Assembly: GCA_004369085.1 (NCBI GenBank)
Contig: ML210220.1
Span: forward strand, 70,269-134,268
Source: Coprinopsis marcescibilis
Taxonomy: Eukaryota; Basidiomycota; Agaricomycetes; Agaricales; Psathyrellaceae
Direction of reading: 5' to 3'
DNA: 64,000 nt
Shown here: piece by piece, positions 1 to 12,048 of the stretch
How the letters are laid out: every line of letters starts with the position of its first letter
Numbering within the stretch: the stretch's first letter is position 1
Made by a program: the position numbers and the translations under genes
The notes under the pieces: model-generated
Seen by the model: only the letters and a program-made list of their open reading frames with translations
Told to the model about the DNA's origin: nothing
The model's database searches: none

Positions 1-208
1 CAGCACCTTTTGCAATGCTCCCATATCAACATCCGTTGTCGAGTTTTGTCACCAACTGGCCAAGAAGAAAGCCACACCCATATCTTGGGACCTCCTCCCT
101 GAAACCATAGCCCCTCCTCCAAGCGCTCATCTAGTTGCCAACCTCATTGTTAAACCCAGACAAATCATCCCTCCAAAATCAAACATTGTTGACAGCCAGC
201 ACGCGACA

Positions 209-997
209 ATGAAGTCCGATGATTCAAAGCCAGTCTGGTTTGTTATCGACTTTGGGGAAAATTGTCCATGGAAGATTGCCGTGACTCGCGCCATCGACTT
301 CCTTCCCATTTGTCGCCTAGGTTCTGCGCCTAATGTCAAAACCATTGTCCCATTCTTGTTGGAACATGGCATACGTTTCCAGACATTTACATCAAGGCTT
401 CCAGTCCGGGAGTGTTTCTACCGACCAGTTCCAACTCGACTTCCTGCACGATTTCATGGCCATCAGTTCACATTCCAAGAGTATCAAGCCTATGAGTACC
501 ACCGAAATCTCCTGCTCAGTGATCGACGACGAATGCGTGCTGCGTTGCTTCGAGGAGGAATTGTTTGGAGGCTTGCCTTTCACTCAGACGTTGTCCAAGA
601 AACCTTGGATGATCCAACAGGCGCTCACGATGTTACCCTTGAAATCAACGGAGCGGAACATCACGACGATGCTCTCACGACGGTTGAGGAATTTTTAATC
701 GTAGGGGCATATAGCTGTCCAACAGGATACGGTGATCAGAGATCGGTCCGAAGTTGGTGGCCATTGCCAACCACTTTCGACAACAGTGAGTATACAGGCC
801 GCTGGACTCATCGTCAGGAGGCGTGGTTCTCCGAACGCTTCGGTGCTATTTGCAACGGAAAGGGACGGCCGTTTGCAGTGAAAGAATGGCGGGACCTTTT
901 GAAGGGATACAAGTCAAAGACACAAATTCTGTCAGATCGTCTTGAGGAATCATCCCGTGAATTCATCGATCGCCAGAGGAACCTTCACAGCGTTTAA
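209..997 (+). CDS. Hypothetical protein, 262 aa, single exon
   Basis: Uninterrupted reading frame from ATG to TAA. I do not recognise a domain. The protein has no signal peptide or membrane segment; the C-terminal third is lysine/arginine rich and looks helical, with several Trp residues (SWWPLP, GRWTHRQEAWF). It stands just upstream of an NTPase and a transposase gene in a repeat-rich stretch, so it may be a mobile-element passenger or a lineage-specific orphan. An upstream exon before position 209 cannot be excluded because the window starts there. Confidence 0.45.
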   Translation: MKSDDSKPVWFVIDFGENCPWKIAVTRAIDFLPICRLGSAPNVKTIVPFLLEHGIRFQTFTSRLPVRECFYRPVPTRLPARFHGHQFTFQEYQAYEYHRNLLLSDRRRMRAALLRGGIVWRLAFHSDVVQETLDDPTGAHDVTLEINGAEHHDDALTTVEEFLIVGAYSCPTGYGDQRSVRSWWPLPTTFDNSEYTGRWTHRQEAWFSERFGAICNGKGRPFAVKEWRDLLKGYKSKTQILSDRLEESSREFIDRQRNLHSV

Positions 998-1507
998 TTA
1001 AATCCATACGTATAAAACTGTTTAACTGTACACAGTGTTTCGTGTTCGGACAATGGGAAGTTGTTGCGAGATCCGGCGTGCAAGCAACCACGTGTGTAAT
1101 GTGGCCAGCGTGTCGGTGCGACCCCTGGCGTACAGCCAAATCAGGCCAAATCGTCAGCTCGGCCCCTGTTGCCAGTAGCTTGGCCAGCGTGTCACTGCTT
1201 GGGTCCAGCCAAATCGTTGGCAGCTCGGCCCCTTTGTCCCCAGTCGTGTGGCCCCCGCCTGCCTATATATGTGGAAACGCTTTTGTTTTATGTTTGAGAA
1301 GTCTCTGCGATTCATTTCTGCTTTGTCATCGCATCGCAGAATCGGTGTCTTGCAACGAGGTTTCCACGAGCTGCGGCCACCCTGCTCTCTCCGCTCTCTC
1401 CTCCTAGTCCCCCTGCTCTCTGCCACCCTTCTCCTCTTCTCCCACTCGCTTTATTTCTCTTCCTTCTCCCCACTTTCCTTATTTCTCTTTCTTCTTTCCG
1501 AACAATC
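998..1507. other. Intergenic: direct repeat and pyrimidine-rich leader
   Basis: No gene seen. Positions about 1101-1168 and 1183-1232 form an imperfect direct repeat (both hold GGCCAGCGTGTC, then CAGCCAAATC and AGCTCGGCCCC). A TATA-like CTATATATG lies near 1262-1270. From about 1380 to 1507 the strand is strongly C/T rich, a usual 5' leader composition for fungal genes, and it leads straight into the ATG at 1508. Confidence 0.5.
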
Positions 1508-3493
1508 ATGGACTTGAACCCTCGCAAGCGTTGTCGCCTCGACCACGCTGAATACGACACTGAAGTCCTCGACAACGACGACCCTTACATTGTTGAAGAC
1601 GATCGACTCGATCTGCTATACAAGAAAGTCTGGAGAAAGGCATTAAATAACTATGTCAGAACCGAAACCTTATCCATCCCCTCCCCCCCCGTCATCCATC
1701 CCACTTGCTTCAACAGTGAGGACAAATGGCACGAAGGATTTAAACTGACATTCCAGCTTCTGCACAATGACATCATCAAATTGTTTCCCAGCGCTGTCTT
1801 CAACCACCTTCCAAAGGACAGCGACAGCAAAGCATTCCTTATCCGAAAGGAATATCGGGAACTGCTGAAATCTCTCACTGGTGGCCCAGTAGAGGCGAGG
1901 ACTCTCATTGTGACAGGCCAAGGCGGAATTGGTACGTTTCTACTTCACTCGCTCGGCTTGACCGCAAATGAATGGAAGATCAAAACAGGAAAGAGCACTG
2001 GCCTTATGGCCATCCTCTTGTTTCTTCTCGCCGATGGACAGCCAGTGGCTTATCAGGGGGTTGAAGATCACGTCTTCCACTTCTTCGACGACAACGGGTA
2101 CCAATCCTTGACTGAGGTCGAATTCAAGGGAAAAGTGAAATTTTACTGCCGGAAGAAGACTGTCATCTACCGCCTCGTCGATCTTGGGCCTGAGCGACAA
2201 GTCAAATCCGCAGCTTTGGAGACATTCGAACGCCACCTTTATATTTGTACAAGAACACGGGGAAACTATGCGACCGCCACAGCTCAACACCACACCAACA
2301 CATCACTGTGGTATATGCACCCATTTTCGTGGGCAGAATTATATACGCTTTTGTACGTCCCAGCCCAACCCTTTCGCTGGCCTGTTACTCACCATCAACA
2401 GCAAATTCTCCAATCCCCGGGAGATAGCCAGTCAGATGGGCAATCAGATGGACAACACCACAGCATGGACCAAAGCAGAACACCTGGTCAATTCAAATCC
2501 CGTCGAGATAAATCAAATTATCGGATCCCTCACCCCCAACCAACTCTTCCGTTTTCTCTACATCGTGTTTGGAGGTTCTGCCCGGAACACTCTCTTTGCC
2601 AGAGGTGTCCCCGGCGCTTTCAAATCCCTACAACGTATACTCGAGGCACTCGGTTACAACCCAGATTTCAAGGAAGCATGGCAACAAGCTTCCACTGCCG
2701 AGTTCAATCTAGCCGACCTCCGCCCTTCTCCCGTTTCGGCACTTGTTCCTTTACCTACCCACGAAAACCGAGACGTGGCACTATACAGCCCAGCATCAGC
2801 CCACATCCTCGATGCCCTCACAGAGAGAAGCTGGGGGCTGGTCTGGGAGATCATCGCCAATCAATACTCGGGTTATATCCTCACTCCAGAAGCTTCCTTC
2901 CTTGCTGGCCTGATGTTCGAACACCTGTTACACGTGTCTTTCCTCAAGCCTGAAATTGCCAAGACCTCACACAAGCTCATCCCTCTTAGGTTTGTTTGAG
3001 AATTTTCCAACACCCAACACACTCTTATCTTCTTATCCTTCTTAGTCCTCAAGAAGAACCCCCGGGAGAAGAGAAAATTATCAAACTCAAGTTCGACAAG
3101 CAAACCTTCTTTTTCAAGCACTCCAACGAAATAGAGAATGTCGAGGGCAGATACTATCGTCCAAATCGCTGGAATAACACTGGCTTTGACTCCTGTGCTA
3201 CTATCGGGAAGAAACTTCACCTCTTTCAATTCACAATCGCTCAACACGATCATCGATTCAATGCAAACTGCCTCGAAGAACTGCCATTACGATACCGTAC
3301 CCAGTCGGTCAACCTTGTCTTCGTCGTGCCTCAAGAGAGACGCACCTTCATCACGAAGAGGAAATATATCGGTTCCGACAGTTGCGTTACTCTGGCAGAG
3401 GCCACGGTCACTCAATACCTCCTCAAGGTTTCCCGAGAACAATTTATTCAGGCACCTACACTTCCCTCTTTCAGAAACTCCTTAAAGGACTGA
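1508..3493 (+). CDS. P-loop NTPase of the RHS/Crinkler-like family, 607 aa
   Basis: Exons 1508-1931, 1989-2352, 2402-2989 and 3046-3493 join in frame to 607 codons; introns are 57, 49 and 56 nt with GT/AG ends. The first intron cuts the Walker A loop: joining gives GQGGIGKST at about residue 140. Further family-like blocks are a WYMHPFSWAEL segment near residue 265 and a C-terminal YYRPNRWNNTGFDS block followed by LFQFTIAQHDH. This order (P-loop, W-x-M-x-P-x-S-x-x-EL, then a nuclease-like C-terminus) is what I know from the expanded RHS/Crinkler-type NTPases of mushroom genomes; the exact molecular role is not established. All parts appear intact. It sits in a transposon-rich stretch, as such genes often do. 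Confidence 0.7.
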
Positions 3494-4174
3494 TCCATTG
3501 TTCTTCTGATCTCTCCTTCTCGCTTTTCACCCGTGCGTTCTTCTGATCTCTCCTTCTCGCTTTTCACTCGTGCGTTCTCCTGAATCTCTTCTCTTGACAG
3601 TCCTTGGTTTTCACCTTCCATCGTCAGGTTTTATGCAGTGTTTTCTTTCCAGATATTATATCTTCTTCATTCCGTTGTATTTGCACGATCGGCCACCCTT
3701 GTCGAGATGTGCCTCCTGTGTGAATTCATGTATGTCCCTAAGTATTCTTTTGCGAATCCTAATCTATTAGTATGCACTTTTCCATGGAGACCTATGTCAC
3801 GTCGACAATTGACCACCTTGCGTTGGATTCTATGGAGACCATATGTCAAGTGACAATTGACCGCATTTCTAATGTTGTGGTACTGTTGTTCAGCGCATTC
3901 CTGGATATCATATATCATAGATCGACGCTTCAGATCCAACATTCTTGACGACCAGAAGAAAAGATGGTAGCGATGGTGGCGCTTCAGTCCGATATTCTTA
4001 AACGATCAGAATAAAAGACGGTGGCGCTTGCCGCAACAAACATACAATAAGGTAAATGACGCGGAAGCGTGACGGTAATCAGGACTCCATTGCCATTGTT
4101 TGGAATTGGGTTATAACCCACATTCATAGCGCTTCGAAGGCCTGTCAAAACACTCGCCTTCTTATTAGTCAACG
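3494..4174. other. Intergenic with short tandem duplications
   Basis: No gene seen. A 35-bp unit beginning TTCTTCTGATCTCTCC is repeated in tandem at about 3499-3533 and 3534-3568, right after the stop of the NTPase gene. A second pair (ATGGAGACC...GACAATTGACC) lies at about 3783-3815 and 3831-3865, and a third weak pair (GCGCTTCAG...ATTCTT) at about 3925-3950 and 3980-4003. Confidence 0.55.
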
Positions 4175-6824
4175 ATGCAGCGCGTCGCTTCATATTTCCG
4201 GGGTCCTTATCGCGGACAAGCGGTGGATGGAGTGAGTAAGATGAAATTAGACGCATAATGGTACTAATATGCAGTTTAGGGAATAGAACTCCCTCTCTAC
4301 ACTCGTCAACCCCCTTCCGAGGGTGGACCGCCCCTGACACTCCTCCACAAACGATCATCTGTGCCTGCAAGTCGGGACGCAGGGCAAATTGATCCGTTGC
4401 GAGTCGACCCTCCCCTACATCAACAACCGCAGTTACCACCCCCTACGCAGTATCCACCCCGAAGTTACGAAGAGAGCCCCCAATATACCGAGCTCATTCC
4501 AAGGCCCATGCGTAATCTTCAGGCAAATGGAAGCAATAATTCCATCATCTCACGCAGATGCTCTCGATCCCCACCCACGATCCAAGAAGTCGATCCCAGG
4601 ACACAGCAGAGGACTAAGATACGTTTGGTGGAGAACGACCCTGCAAAGCAGAGGCAGATGGTGGAAGAACTGAAAGCTCAGATGGGGGCCCTGAACGAAC
4701 AGGTGAGTGTTTCGTGGTGTTCACTGATTATGCTGTACTCACAGTGGATAAAGGTCATTACCGGAAGCCAACAACTTGCGCAAGCACTCGAAGCTCTCGC
4801 TGAAGCTCAGCAGTTAGCAAAAGCGAACAAGGAAAGAGCAGAAGCAGCAGAAGCAAACGCACTCAATATCAAACGGGCTGCAGAAACAGAATTGTTGAAG
4901 GCAGCCGCAAAGAAAAAGGAGGACAAAGAAAAGTTGAGGAGTGAATTTGAAGGAAGGGAGGCAGCGCTCAAGCAGGAGATGGCGGCAAAGGAAGCGAAAA
5001 CAAAGGAGAATCTGGAGAAAGAATTGGCTGCCCGGGATGCGAGGTGGAAAGAGGATATGGATGAGATCAGAGCCCTGATGGAGCAAAGCGCCTCCATTGG
5101 ACAGCCGAAAGCGACGCAACAGGAATCGATGGAGGGAGTGGAAGGACATGATGCAACGTTGGTTGGGGGGGCACGGGACGGAGATAATGTTGAGGTGGTC
5201 AAGGAGCAGAATAAGGACACAGGCAAGGGTAATGCTGCCAGTGGCAAAACCTCACCGAAAGGAATGGGCAAAGCTGTGGTGGAAGAGGACGGGGATGATG
5301 ATGGGGATGATGTGGATGATGTGCTATGTGCCCCCGTCAGGAACGCCTCTTTGAGAAATCCACGAACACCTCGTCAAACAAATTCGAAGAGAGCGAAGTC
5401 CAGGAAGCTTGATGCTCTAATTCGAAAAGAGTTTCTATCCACTGGTTATTGCGACGAGGACGACGAAGACGAGGTCAGTGGGCTTGGTATTTCTTGCGGT
5501 TGCTGGATCCTAATGCTTCTTTACATCGAACAGCTCGTATCACCACCAGTGAAGCCCCGAAGATCCAGAGCTGGGAATGGACCCCAAGTTCGTCTTGCTT
5601 CAGTCGAGACGGACGAAGAATCCGAGAGTAGCAGTGCTGGTGAAAGACAGGCGGGACAAAGTTCCTCTCCCCGATCCAACCTCCAAAATGCTCTAACTCC
5701 AGATGAAGGCGCGGTGTTGAAAAAGATTTTACAGTCGCTCTTCGATGGACAACAGCCGAGCCCCAGTCCCAATTCCCGGAAGAAGAGGTTGAACATCGGT
5801 AACTTTCAGAGTGATATTGCTTGGTTACCAATGGACCCTGAAAGAAAAGAGCTATTGGTAAGTTATTGCGTCAGTATTGCTAGGCGGATACTCACCTGCC
5901 TCCGCAGAGAGAAACTCGAGCCACCTTCAACACGATGCTGGGCATTAAGAAGGACATTGACATTGTGACACACGATGCACGGTTCGAGGATGAAGTTGCG
6001 GTTGATGCATTTGAGAAACAAATGACAGACGTCGTCCCTACGTTGGTTCCACTAAGACCCTCCTGGAGCTCCCCGAACAGTCGTTGGAACGAAGCTCTCA
6101 GCAACAGTTTCGCTGCTTGGATGATGGAACATAGGATAATCCCCAAGGAGTGGAAGGATGATGCAGCACTTGACTTCCTGGCACGGGTTTCTAGACTGGC
6201 TGGTATATTGAGGAAGAATTCACCTTGGGATAAGGAGACACCCGCTGCTTTCAACAAGAGGCAGGCGGAATGCAAGGCCAGAGGGGAAAGGAGAGCGAAG
6301 AAGAACACTAGACGAGCGAACGTGAGTTTTAAATTTAGCTGTGCGTGGTTCGCAAACTGATGTACTCACCGCAGAGGTATTACCGACGGAAAGAAATCAC
6401 TGAGGAGGCGAGAGGCGTTAAAGAGGAGGATGAAGCATGGGCCAAGATTGATGAAGTTGTGGCAGGGCTGGGGCTCGCGGGTATGAGCTCAGACGAGAGC
6501 GAGTACGACGACAATGGGGTTCCGACGGGGAAGACCTTGGTATGCACTATGCCATGGCGTTCCAACGAGGTCACGAACATCTTGAAGATGGTCGACAGTG
6601 ACGGAATGAGGATGGAGACAGTGGGAGTTCCAAGACCGGGTAATCGCGGATTGATTCGCAAGCGCGTTCGTGGTCTTGTATCCAGCAGAACTGCGAAGAA
6701 GGGCCTGCCTCTGAACTACTACAATCCTGATTGGTATCAGGGTCTGTCGAACGAGTTGAAGAGAAGTTTGGAGGCAATGCCTACTCGTCCTTTGCCAAAT
6801 TTAGAGATTATCTCAGATGATTAG
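4175..6824 (+). CDS. Coiled-coil hypothetical protein, 798 aa, transposon-neighbour
   Basis: Exons 4175-4231, 4280-4702, 4745-5473, 5534-5857, 5908-6321 and 6375-6824; every junction has GT/AG ends and keeps frame, giving 798 aa. I chose the ATG at 4175 because the 57-nt first exon joins in phase to an upstream extension that otherwise has no ATG. Order of regions: Pro-rich disordered N-terminus; long Ala/Glu/Lys coiled coil around residues 170-280; acidic stretch (DDDGDDVDD) near 360; a conserved-looking globular part from about residue 470; and a C-terminal block ending GLPLNYYNPDWY. I cannot name the family. It lies on the same strand as, and 0.9 kb before, the Tnp2-type transposase, so it may be the second gene of the same element (inference) or a host gene. 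Confidence 0.6.
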
Positions 6825-7713
6825 TTCCTTCACTTTACTTGTAGATTTCGATAGCACTTATTGAAGCTTTGAGAGCTCATGCATAGAATGAGTTGGGGAA
6901 GGTTTGCGCGGATAGTCCGCTACAAGCGGTGCTTCGGTGGGATGAGGATTCAAAGCCACAAGGAAGACAGCAGGGTGGAAGGAGTATCGCTTGTGTCACG
7001 GTGTGGGTTGTACTTGCGGCGGTTTGCACGGGTAGTTGACGGAAGACGGCGACTATTAGGGGGTGAGAGTGGCTGGTAGTCGGATAATCCAAATCTACAA
7101 AGCCGTGGTTGTGAGAGGAGGTGATAGTGCAATCGGATAATCGAAATCCACCGCGTCGAGAGGGAAGGGCGATGTTCGACGATTTTGAAACTCCGATCGC
7201 ACTATCGCCTCAAGAGGGAAAGGCGATGGTCGGCGAGTTTTGAAGCTCCGATCGCACTATCGCCTCCTCTCCACCACGGCTTTGTAGATCGTCGACCATC
7301 GCCTTTCCCTCTCGACAGCGGTGGATTTGGATTATCAGACTACCAGCCACTCCAATACTCGTTTTCAGCGGATTATCCGACCAATCCCTCACGACACCTT
7401 CCCCCGTGTTCCTTTATGCAATATATAGCAAACCTTATATGGTCGACTATGCTATTGTTCAGTTTCCAGACAACAACCTGTTGTCTTTCCTATGGTTTTG
7501 AAGGTCTCCTTCGTTACTGTTGCTTTTCCTCCACGTCTTCCCTCAGACACAGATTATGCTATTGTTCAGTTGCAAGACAACCTATGGTATTTAAAAGGTT
7601 CGTCTCCTTCGTTACTTTTCCTCCGTGTCTTCCCCCAGACACTCTCCCAAAGCAATCTCCCCGATACACCTTTGTCGTAGCTTCTCGTGGAATATCCGCA
7701 GAAGTCTTCCCTC
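6825..7713. repeat. Compound inverted/direct repeat before the transposase gene
   Basis: No coding signal. Arm 7067-7095 is the reverse complement of 7324-7352 with one mismatch in 29; 7095-7130 pairs with 7254-7287; 7155-7180 pairs with 7291-7316. Inside, 7176-7211 and 7229-7264 are direct repeats (both carry CTCCGATCGCACTATCGCCTC). The short word CGGATAATC and its complement recur at 7081, 7135, 7331 and 7373. Downstream, 7449-7554 and 7556-7646 are an imperfect tandem copy of about 100 bp (both hold TATGCTATTGTTCAGTT and CTCCTTCGTTAC). This looks like a subterminal region of a DNA transposon; no element end could be fixed. Confidence 0.6.
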
Positions 7714-10700
7714 ATGCCTGCATGCAGATGCAAATCCCATCAATGCAATGGCCGGATGGTCGCGAAATCTTTGTTTACCTCCCATCTCCAAGAAGACCGG
7801 GAACTCCTCGTTGAGCAAACCGCCAAAGCCTTAAAGGCTTCTGAATCGGCAACCCAGGATTATTATACAAAGGTTTCCGAATTTATAACCTCAAGCACAT
7901 TGTCGAGCGAACCCCAACCAACACGGTCGCGGCTTTGGGGCAAGCCTTCTTCAGAACCAGATCCGTTCGACCTCTCCCTCCTCAAGGAATCCTTACAGGG
8001 TGCCGTTCTCCCAGATCATTATTCTTCACCCCACAATATGGTTTCCTCAACACCAGATGATGACAAACCCAACCCCAAGCCGTCTTCTCGTCAACGCGGT
8101 CTCTATCGTTCTTCGACTCCCAGCATTAATGGTCGCATCAAGACAGCCCTTGATCGCCTGAGCGACCTGGAAGTAGAGGTTTACAACCTCGTATCTGCCG
8201 TCGACGCCGCAATAGACGCTCTTCCCTCCAAGACGCTGTCAAAATCATTTCCATTCAACTCCCTTCTCAAACATGGTGACGAACTGTGGACTCGACTTCA
8301 GGCGTTCAGCAGCACGAAGGCAAGCTCTGTGGACACCTTTCGTGAATCTGTTCTCAACAAGGTAGACTCGGCAATGGATCGACTGAAGAAAGAGCAGACT
8401 CTTTGGGAGGAGAAGCAAAAGGAACCGGCGTCTGTTGAAGCGCAGGTCCATGACACTGGTACGGATTCCGCCGTTTATGAACCTCTATCTTACTGACTGG
8501 GATATAGCTCATCACTTCACTTTCAAGTTGCAGAGCCTGCATCCCGCGCTCCAAGTCCTCTTCTTGTGTGTGGCAACCCTGACCATTATCTTCTGCCTTC
8601 CCACTCGTGGTGGAAGATTTACATTGCAAATGTTCGGCTACGCATTGCAACTTGGCTTCACCCTCGCATCCCAGCATCTGAACCTTCAACAGAAGAACCT
8701 ATTGGCTGAAATCCCAACCGATCCCGCAAGTGTCATGAAGAAATTCAACCTCGAGACTAATCACACAATCTATGCCGTATGCCCAAACCCACAATGTCAT
8801 CGCACGTATGCTCCCACATGCTCCGAGGGATCTCCCATTGCCATATATCCCAAAAGGTGCAACCATCAATCGTTTCATGGAGGTGCAAAGTGCGGGGAAT
8901 ACCTGCTTCGGACGAAGTACATCCAAGGTGTAGGCGTCGAAGTTCCTATCAAGGTCTTTGTGGCCTTTAGCATCAAAGATTGGCTCGGCAATCTGCTTTC
9001 CCGAGCTGGTATTGAGGATAAACTGGACTCTGCATGGGATAGGCAAAGTCAGGAAGGGGGTGACGCGATGCTGTGCGATATTTTTGATGGATCAGTTCTG
9101 CAAGAATTCAAAGGAGCAGATGGAAAGCACTTTTCTTTGGGACAGGGGGAAGGTCGCTATGCCTTCAGTATGTGCTGTGACTTCTTCAATCCCCTCACGA
9201 ACAAACAGGCTGGGAAGAAGAAGTCCATCGGGCTAATCGGATTAGTATGCCTCAATTTGCCTCCTGAGCTCCGCTACAAGCCGGAGAACATGTTCCTTGC
9301 TGGAGTCATCCCTGGACCAAACGAACCACCTCTCGACTGCATTAATCCATATCTTACGCCGCTCCTCGACGAATTGTTGGAACTATGGGACCCGGGAGTC
9401 TATTATAGTCGGACGCATTGTCATCGCCAAGGGAGAAGAGTTCGAGTGGCTTTGGTAGCGCTTGTGTGCGATCTTCCAGCGGCGCGGAAAACTGCCGGGT
9501 TTGCCTCCTATACCCATAAAATCTTCTGCTCGATGTGTCATTGCCACAAGGATCGAGAAGGCTTCGTTGGAGAAGCGCCTTGTAGGTGGAAACGACGCAC
9601 GAACGAAGAAGTCCGAGAAGATGCTTCAGAGTTCGCTCGGGCATCGAACATCCATGAGCGGGAGGCTTTGTTCAAAGCCAACGGTGTTCGCTGGTCAGAA
9701 CTCTCGCGCCTCCCCTATTTCGACCTCGCACGATTTGTTGTCCCCGACGCAATGCACAATCTCTTCTTAGGGCTTATACAAACGCATTGCACCACGATTC
9801 TTGGGATATGCGTTGACCAAACGAAGTCCTCGGAGGCTATTACGGTGGTCGATCTTTCTATGATTGATGACTTTGCGTTGTTGGATCCTGACAAGCATCA
9901 GAAAGACGCCAAGTACATCAAATCCGTCCTACAAGGTGCTCTGACCGAGGAAATTTACAATAATCGCAGTGCTGTGATTCAACGACTTGCACACCGCTCC
10001 CTCGCTGCTCTTCAATACATTCACCGAGCATTGGGGCTCCCGCAGATCACTGGTAGGAGAGTGACAAAAAAATTGGTCGCAGAACGCATAATTGAGTGGC
10101 GAGCGGAACAGGTTGAGCTTGATGATTTCCGTCCCAACTTCCCAAAAGCAGACCTGGAACAACTTCGAAGTGATATTGCTTCAATGGTAACCCCCAGCTG
10201 GACTTTGAATTTACCCTCGAATCTCGGAGAAGCCAGCCATGGAAAGTTAAAATCAGACCAGTGGCGCATGCTGGGCACCACATACCTTCCCGCCTCCCTC
10301 ATCCGACTGTGGGCACAATGAGATAACGACACTAGCAACCGTCCTGGAGTCAAGCGTCGACGCCAATTATTGGAGGTGACAATGACATTGTTTGCGGCGA
10401 TTAGCATCGCAACTGCTCATTCAACCTCAAAGGCGAAAGCGGATCTCTACCTGCAGCTCCTACAGACCTACATCGACGGCGTGAAATTGCTTTTTCCCGA
10501 CTATCGCTTTAAACCAAATCACCATATGGCTTTCCATATCGCCGAATATCTCTGTATGTATGGTCCTGTGCATTCTTGGTGGACATTCCCATTTGAAAGG
10601 ATGATTGGTCTGCTTCAGCGTATTCCTACGAACAACAAATATTGTAAGTCAAGTCTCGTGACCCATTATTTCAATATCTAATGCCACGAATCCAGCCAAA

Positions 10701-11357
10701 TACGAAGAAACAATTGCCAAGTCGTTCAACCGGGCATCGAACCTCCGTGGCATGTTCTACAAAGCCAGCTGCCCACCTGCCATCAAGAACGCTGCAGGGT
10801 TCTTCAAGCAACTTGTTGATCCCCAAGTACACCATGCTACAGCCGTTGCCAATCTCCTCGGTGCTGGCGTATTCAAGAAAGGAGCATCCAATGAAGATCT
10901 GCAGCACTCCTCCACATGGGATGGGCGCACTAGCGACTTGCCGAACGACTTGGTCTCGGCTTTTTCCACGGCCAAGGTCACCTCTCGCGATGGCCTCCTT
11001 TTGTCTCACATCACGATCGAGGGTTTGTCTTACGCTGTGCATTCAAAGCATCAAGGAAACAGCCAGGTGATGGTTGAGTTGGATGGAAATGCGGTTCCTG
11101 CGGTTATACGATACATTGTGCAGATTAAACGCCATGGCCAAGTCTCGACATTCATCGCCATCCAACGACTCAAGTCCATTGCAATTCAGAACAATCCATT
11201 CAAACAGTTCCCTTTACTTCATATTTGGCTGTACGGTCGCCAATATGAAGCACTTGAAGTTGTATCTCCTGAATCCATTTCCTGCCATTTCGCAAGATTA
11301 GATATTCAATGGTTCAAACAGCGCGTAGCGCTCATCGTCTCCCTCTCGCGGGCTTAG
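7714..11357 (+). pseudogene. CMC/Plavaka-like Tnp2-family transposase with one in-frame stop
   Basis: Exons 7714-8458, 8508-10643 and 10696-11357 (introns 49 and 52 nt) give 1,180 codons of one frame, close to full family length. A Cys-rich N-terminal motif (CRCKSHQCNG) opens the protein, a Cys/His cluster follows at about residues 345-385 (CPNPQCHRTY, KCGEYLL), the catalytic core shows LVCDLPAARK, the zinc-like CSMCHCHKD, and PDAMHNLFLG, and the C-terminus carries the block YGPVHSWWTFPFERMIG. These are hallmarks of Tnp2 (Pfam family of CACTA/CMC transposases) in mushrooms. A TGA at 10319-10321 interrupts the frame just before the HSWW block, while the same frame stays open on both sides; I therefore call it a recently inactivated copy. 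A sequencing error at that codon would restore it. Confidence 0.75.
10319..10321 (+). other. In-frame TGA in the transposase gene
   Basis: The codon follows CTGTGGGCACAA and is followed in the same frame by more than 100 open codons with family motifs. No GT/AG pair around it would splice it out while keeping frame. Confidence 0.7.
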
Positions 11358-12038
11358 GCTGCTTAATTTCGTCACTGCTCTGTGTCTATAGTATGAATCA
11401 CATAATTACAGTCAAGGCCAACCTAGGCAACATGTACAGCGTTTTCACGCTGAGCTTGCCTCTCGCGCATTCAGCGCCCCCAGCGAATGCGCTCAGCGAG
11501 CAATGGTTTTTGCATGTGATAACACTTAACATCTTGTTCTCGTTTTGAGGGGCATTGAACTCTAAACCAAAATTTAACATTTCGTGTGTGTTCAAAACTC
11601 GTAATCACAACTTTTCGTTCTTATCCCATCGAAACAAAACAATTGGCGGTTCTGTTTTCTTGGTTTCAGAAAGTGTCCGATATTTTACATTTTCATATGC
11701 CCCAGAATAGGTACCGAATGTTTCATTCTTACTGTATTTTTGGCTGCCGAGCACTAGCCGAAAATTAAACATTTTAAACAGTTGAAAAAAAAAGGTGAAC
11801 GATGCCTATTGGGCTATTATTCCGACTGCTAACACTTAAAGTATTGGGGCTTCCAGAACTTTTCCTTTAAAACTTTAAATCCTGTGATGCGTTTTGGGTT
11901 CATTTTGATCAGTCCAAAACAGGGCTTTCCCTGCAGTGATAGGTAATCATCTGGTTCAAAGTTGATGACGGTAAGCCGAACATATATCTGACAGATTATC
12001 TTTGCTAGCACAGCCTTAAAGTTAAGGGTCCAGTAAGG
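11358..12038. other. Intergenic, AT-rich, with a GC hairpin
   Basis: No gene seen. At 11465-11492 GCGCATTC and GAATGCGC form an 8-bp stem around a C-rich 12-nt loop, flanked by further AGCG words (11440-11500). It lies 3' of the transposase and could be a subterminal element feature. The rest is AT-rich without long frames. Confidence 0.45.
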
Positions 12039-12048
12039 TATATATAAG
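12039..12048 (+). promoter_or_regulatory. TATA box of 7-TM gene copy 1
   Basis: TATATATAAG lies 81 nt before the ATG at 12129, a usual spacing for a fungal TATA promoter. Confidence 0.5.

Noticed and set aside
10319..10321. An intron that would remove the transposase TGA
   Set aside because: No GT donor and AG acceptor at suitable distance keep the frame, and conserved sequence lies on both sides.
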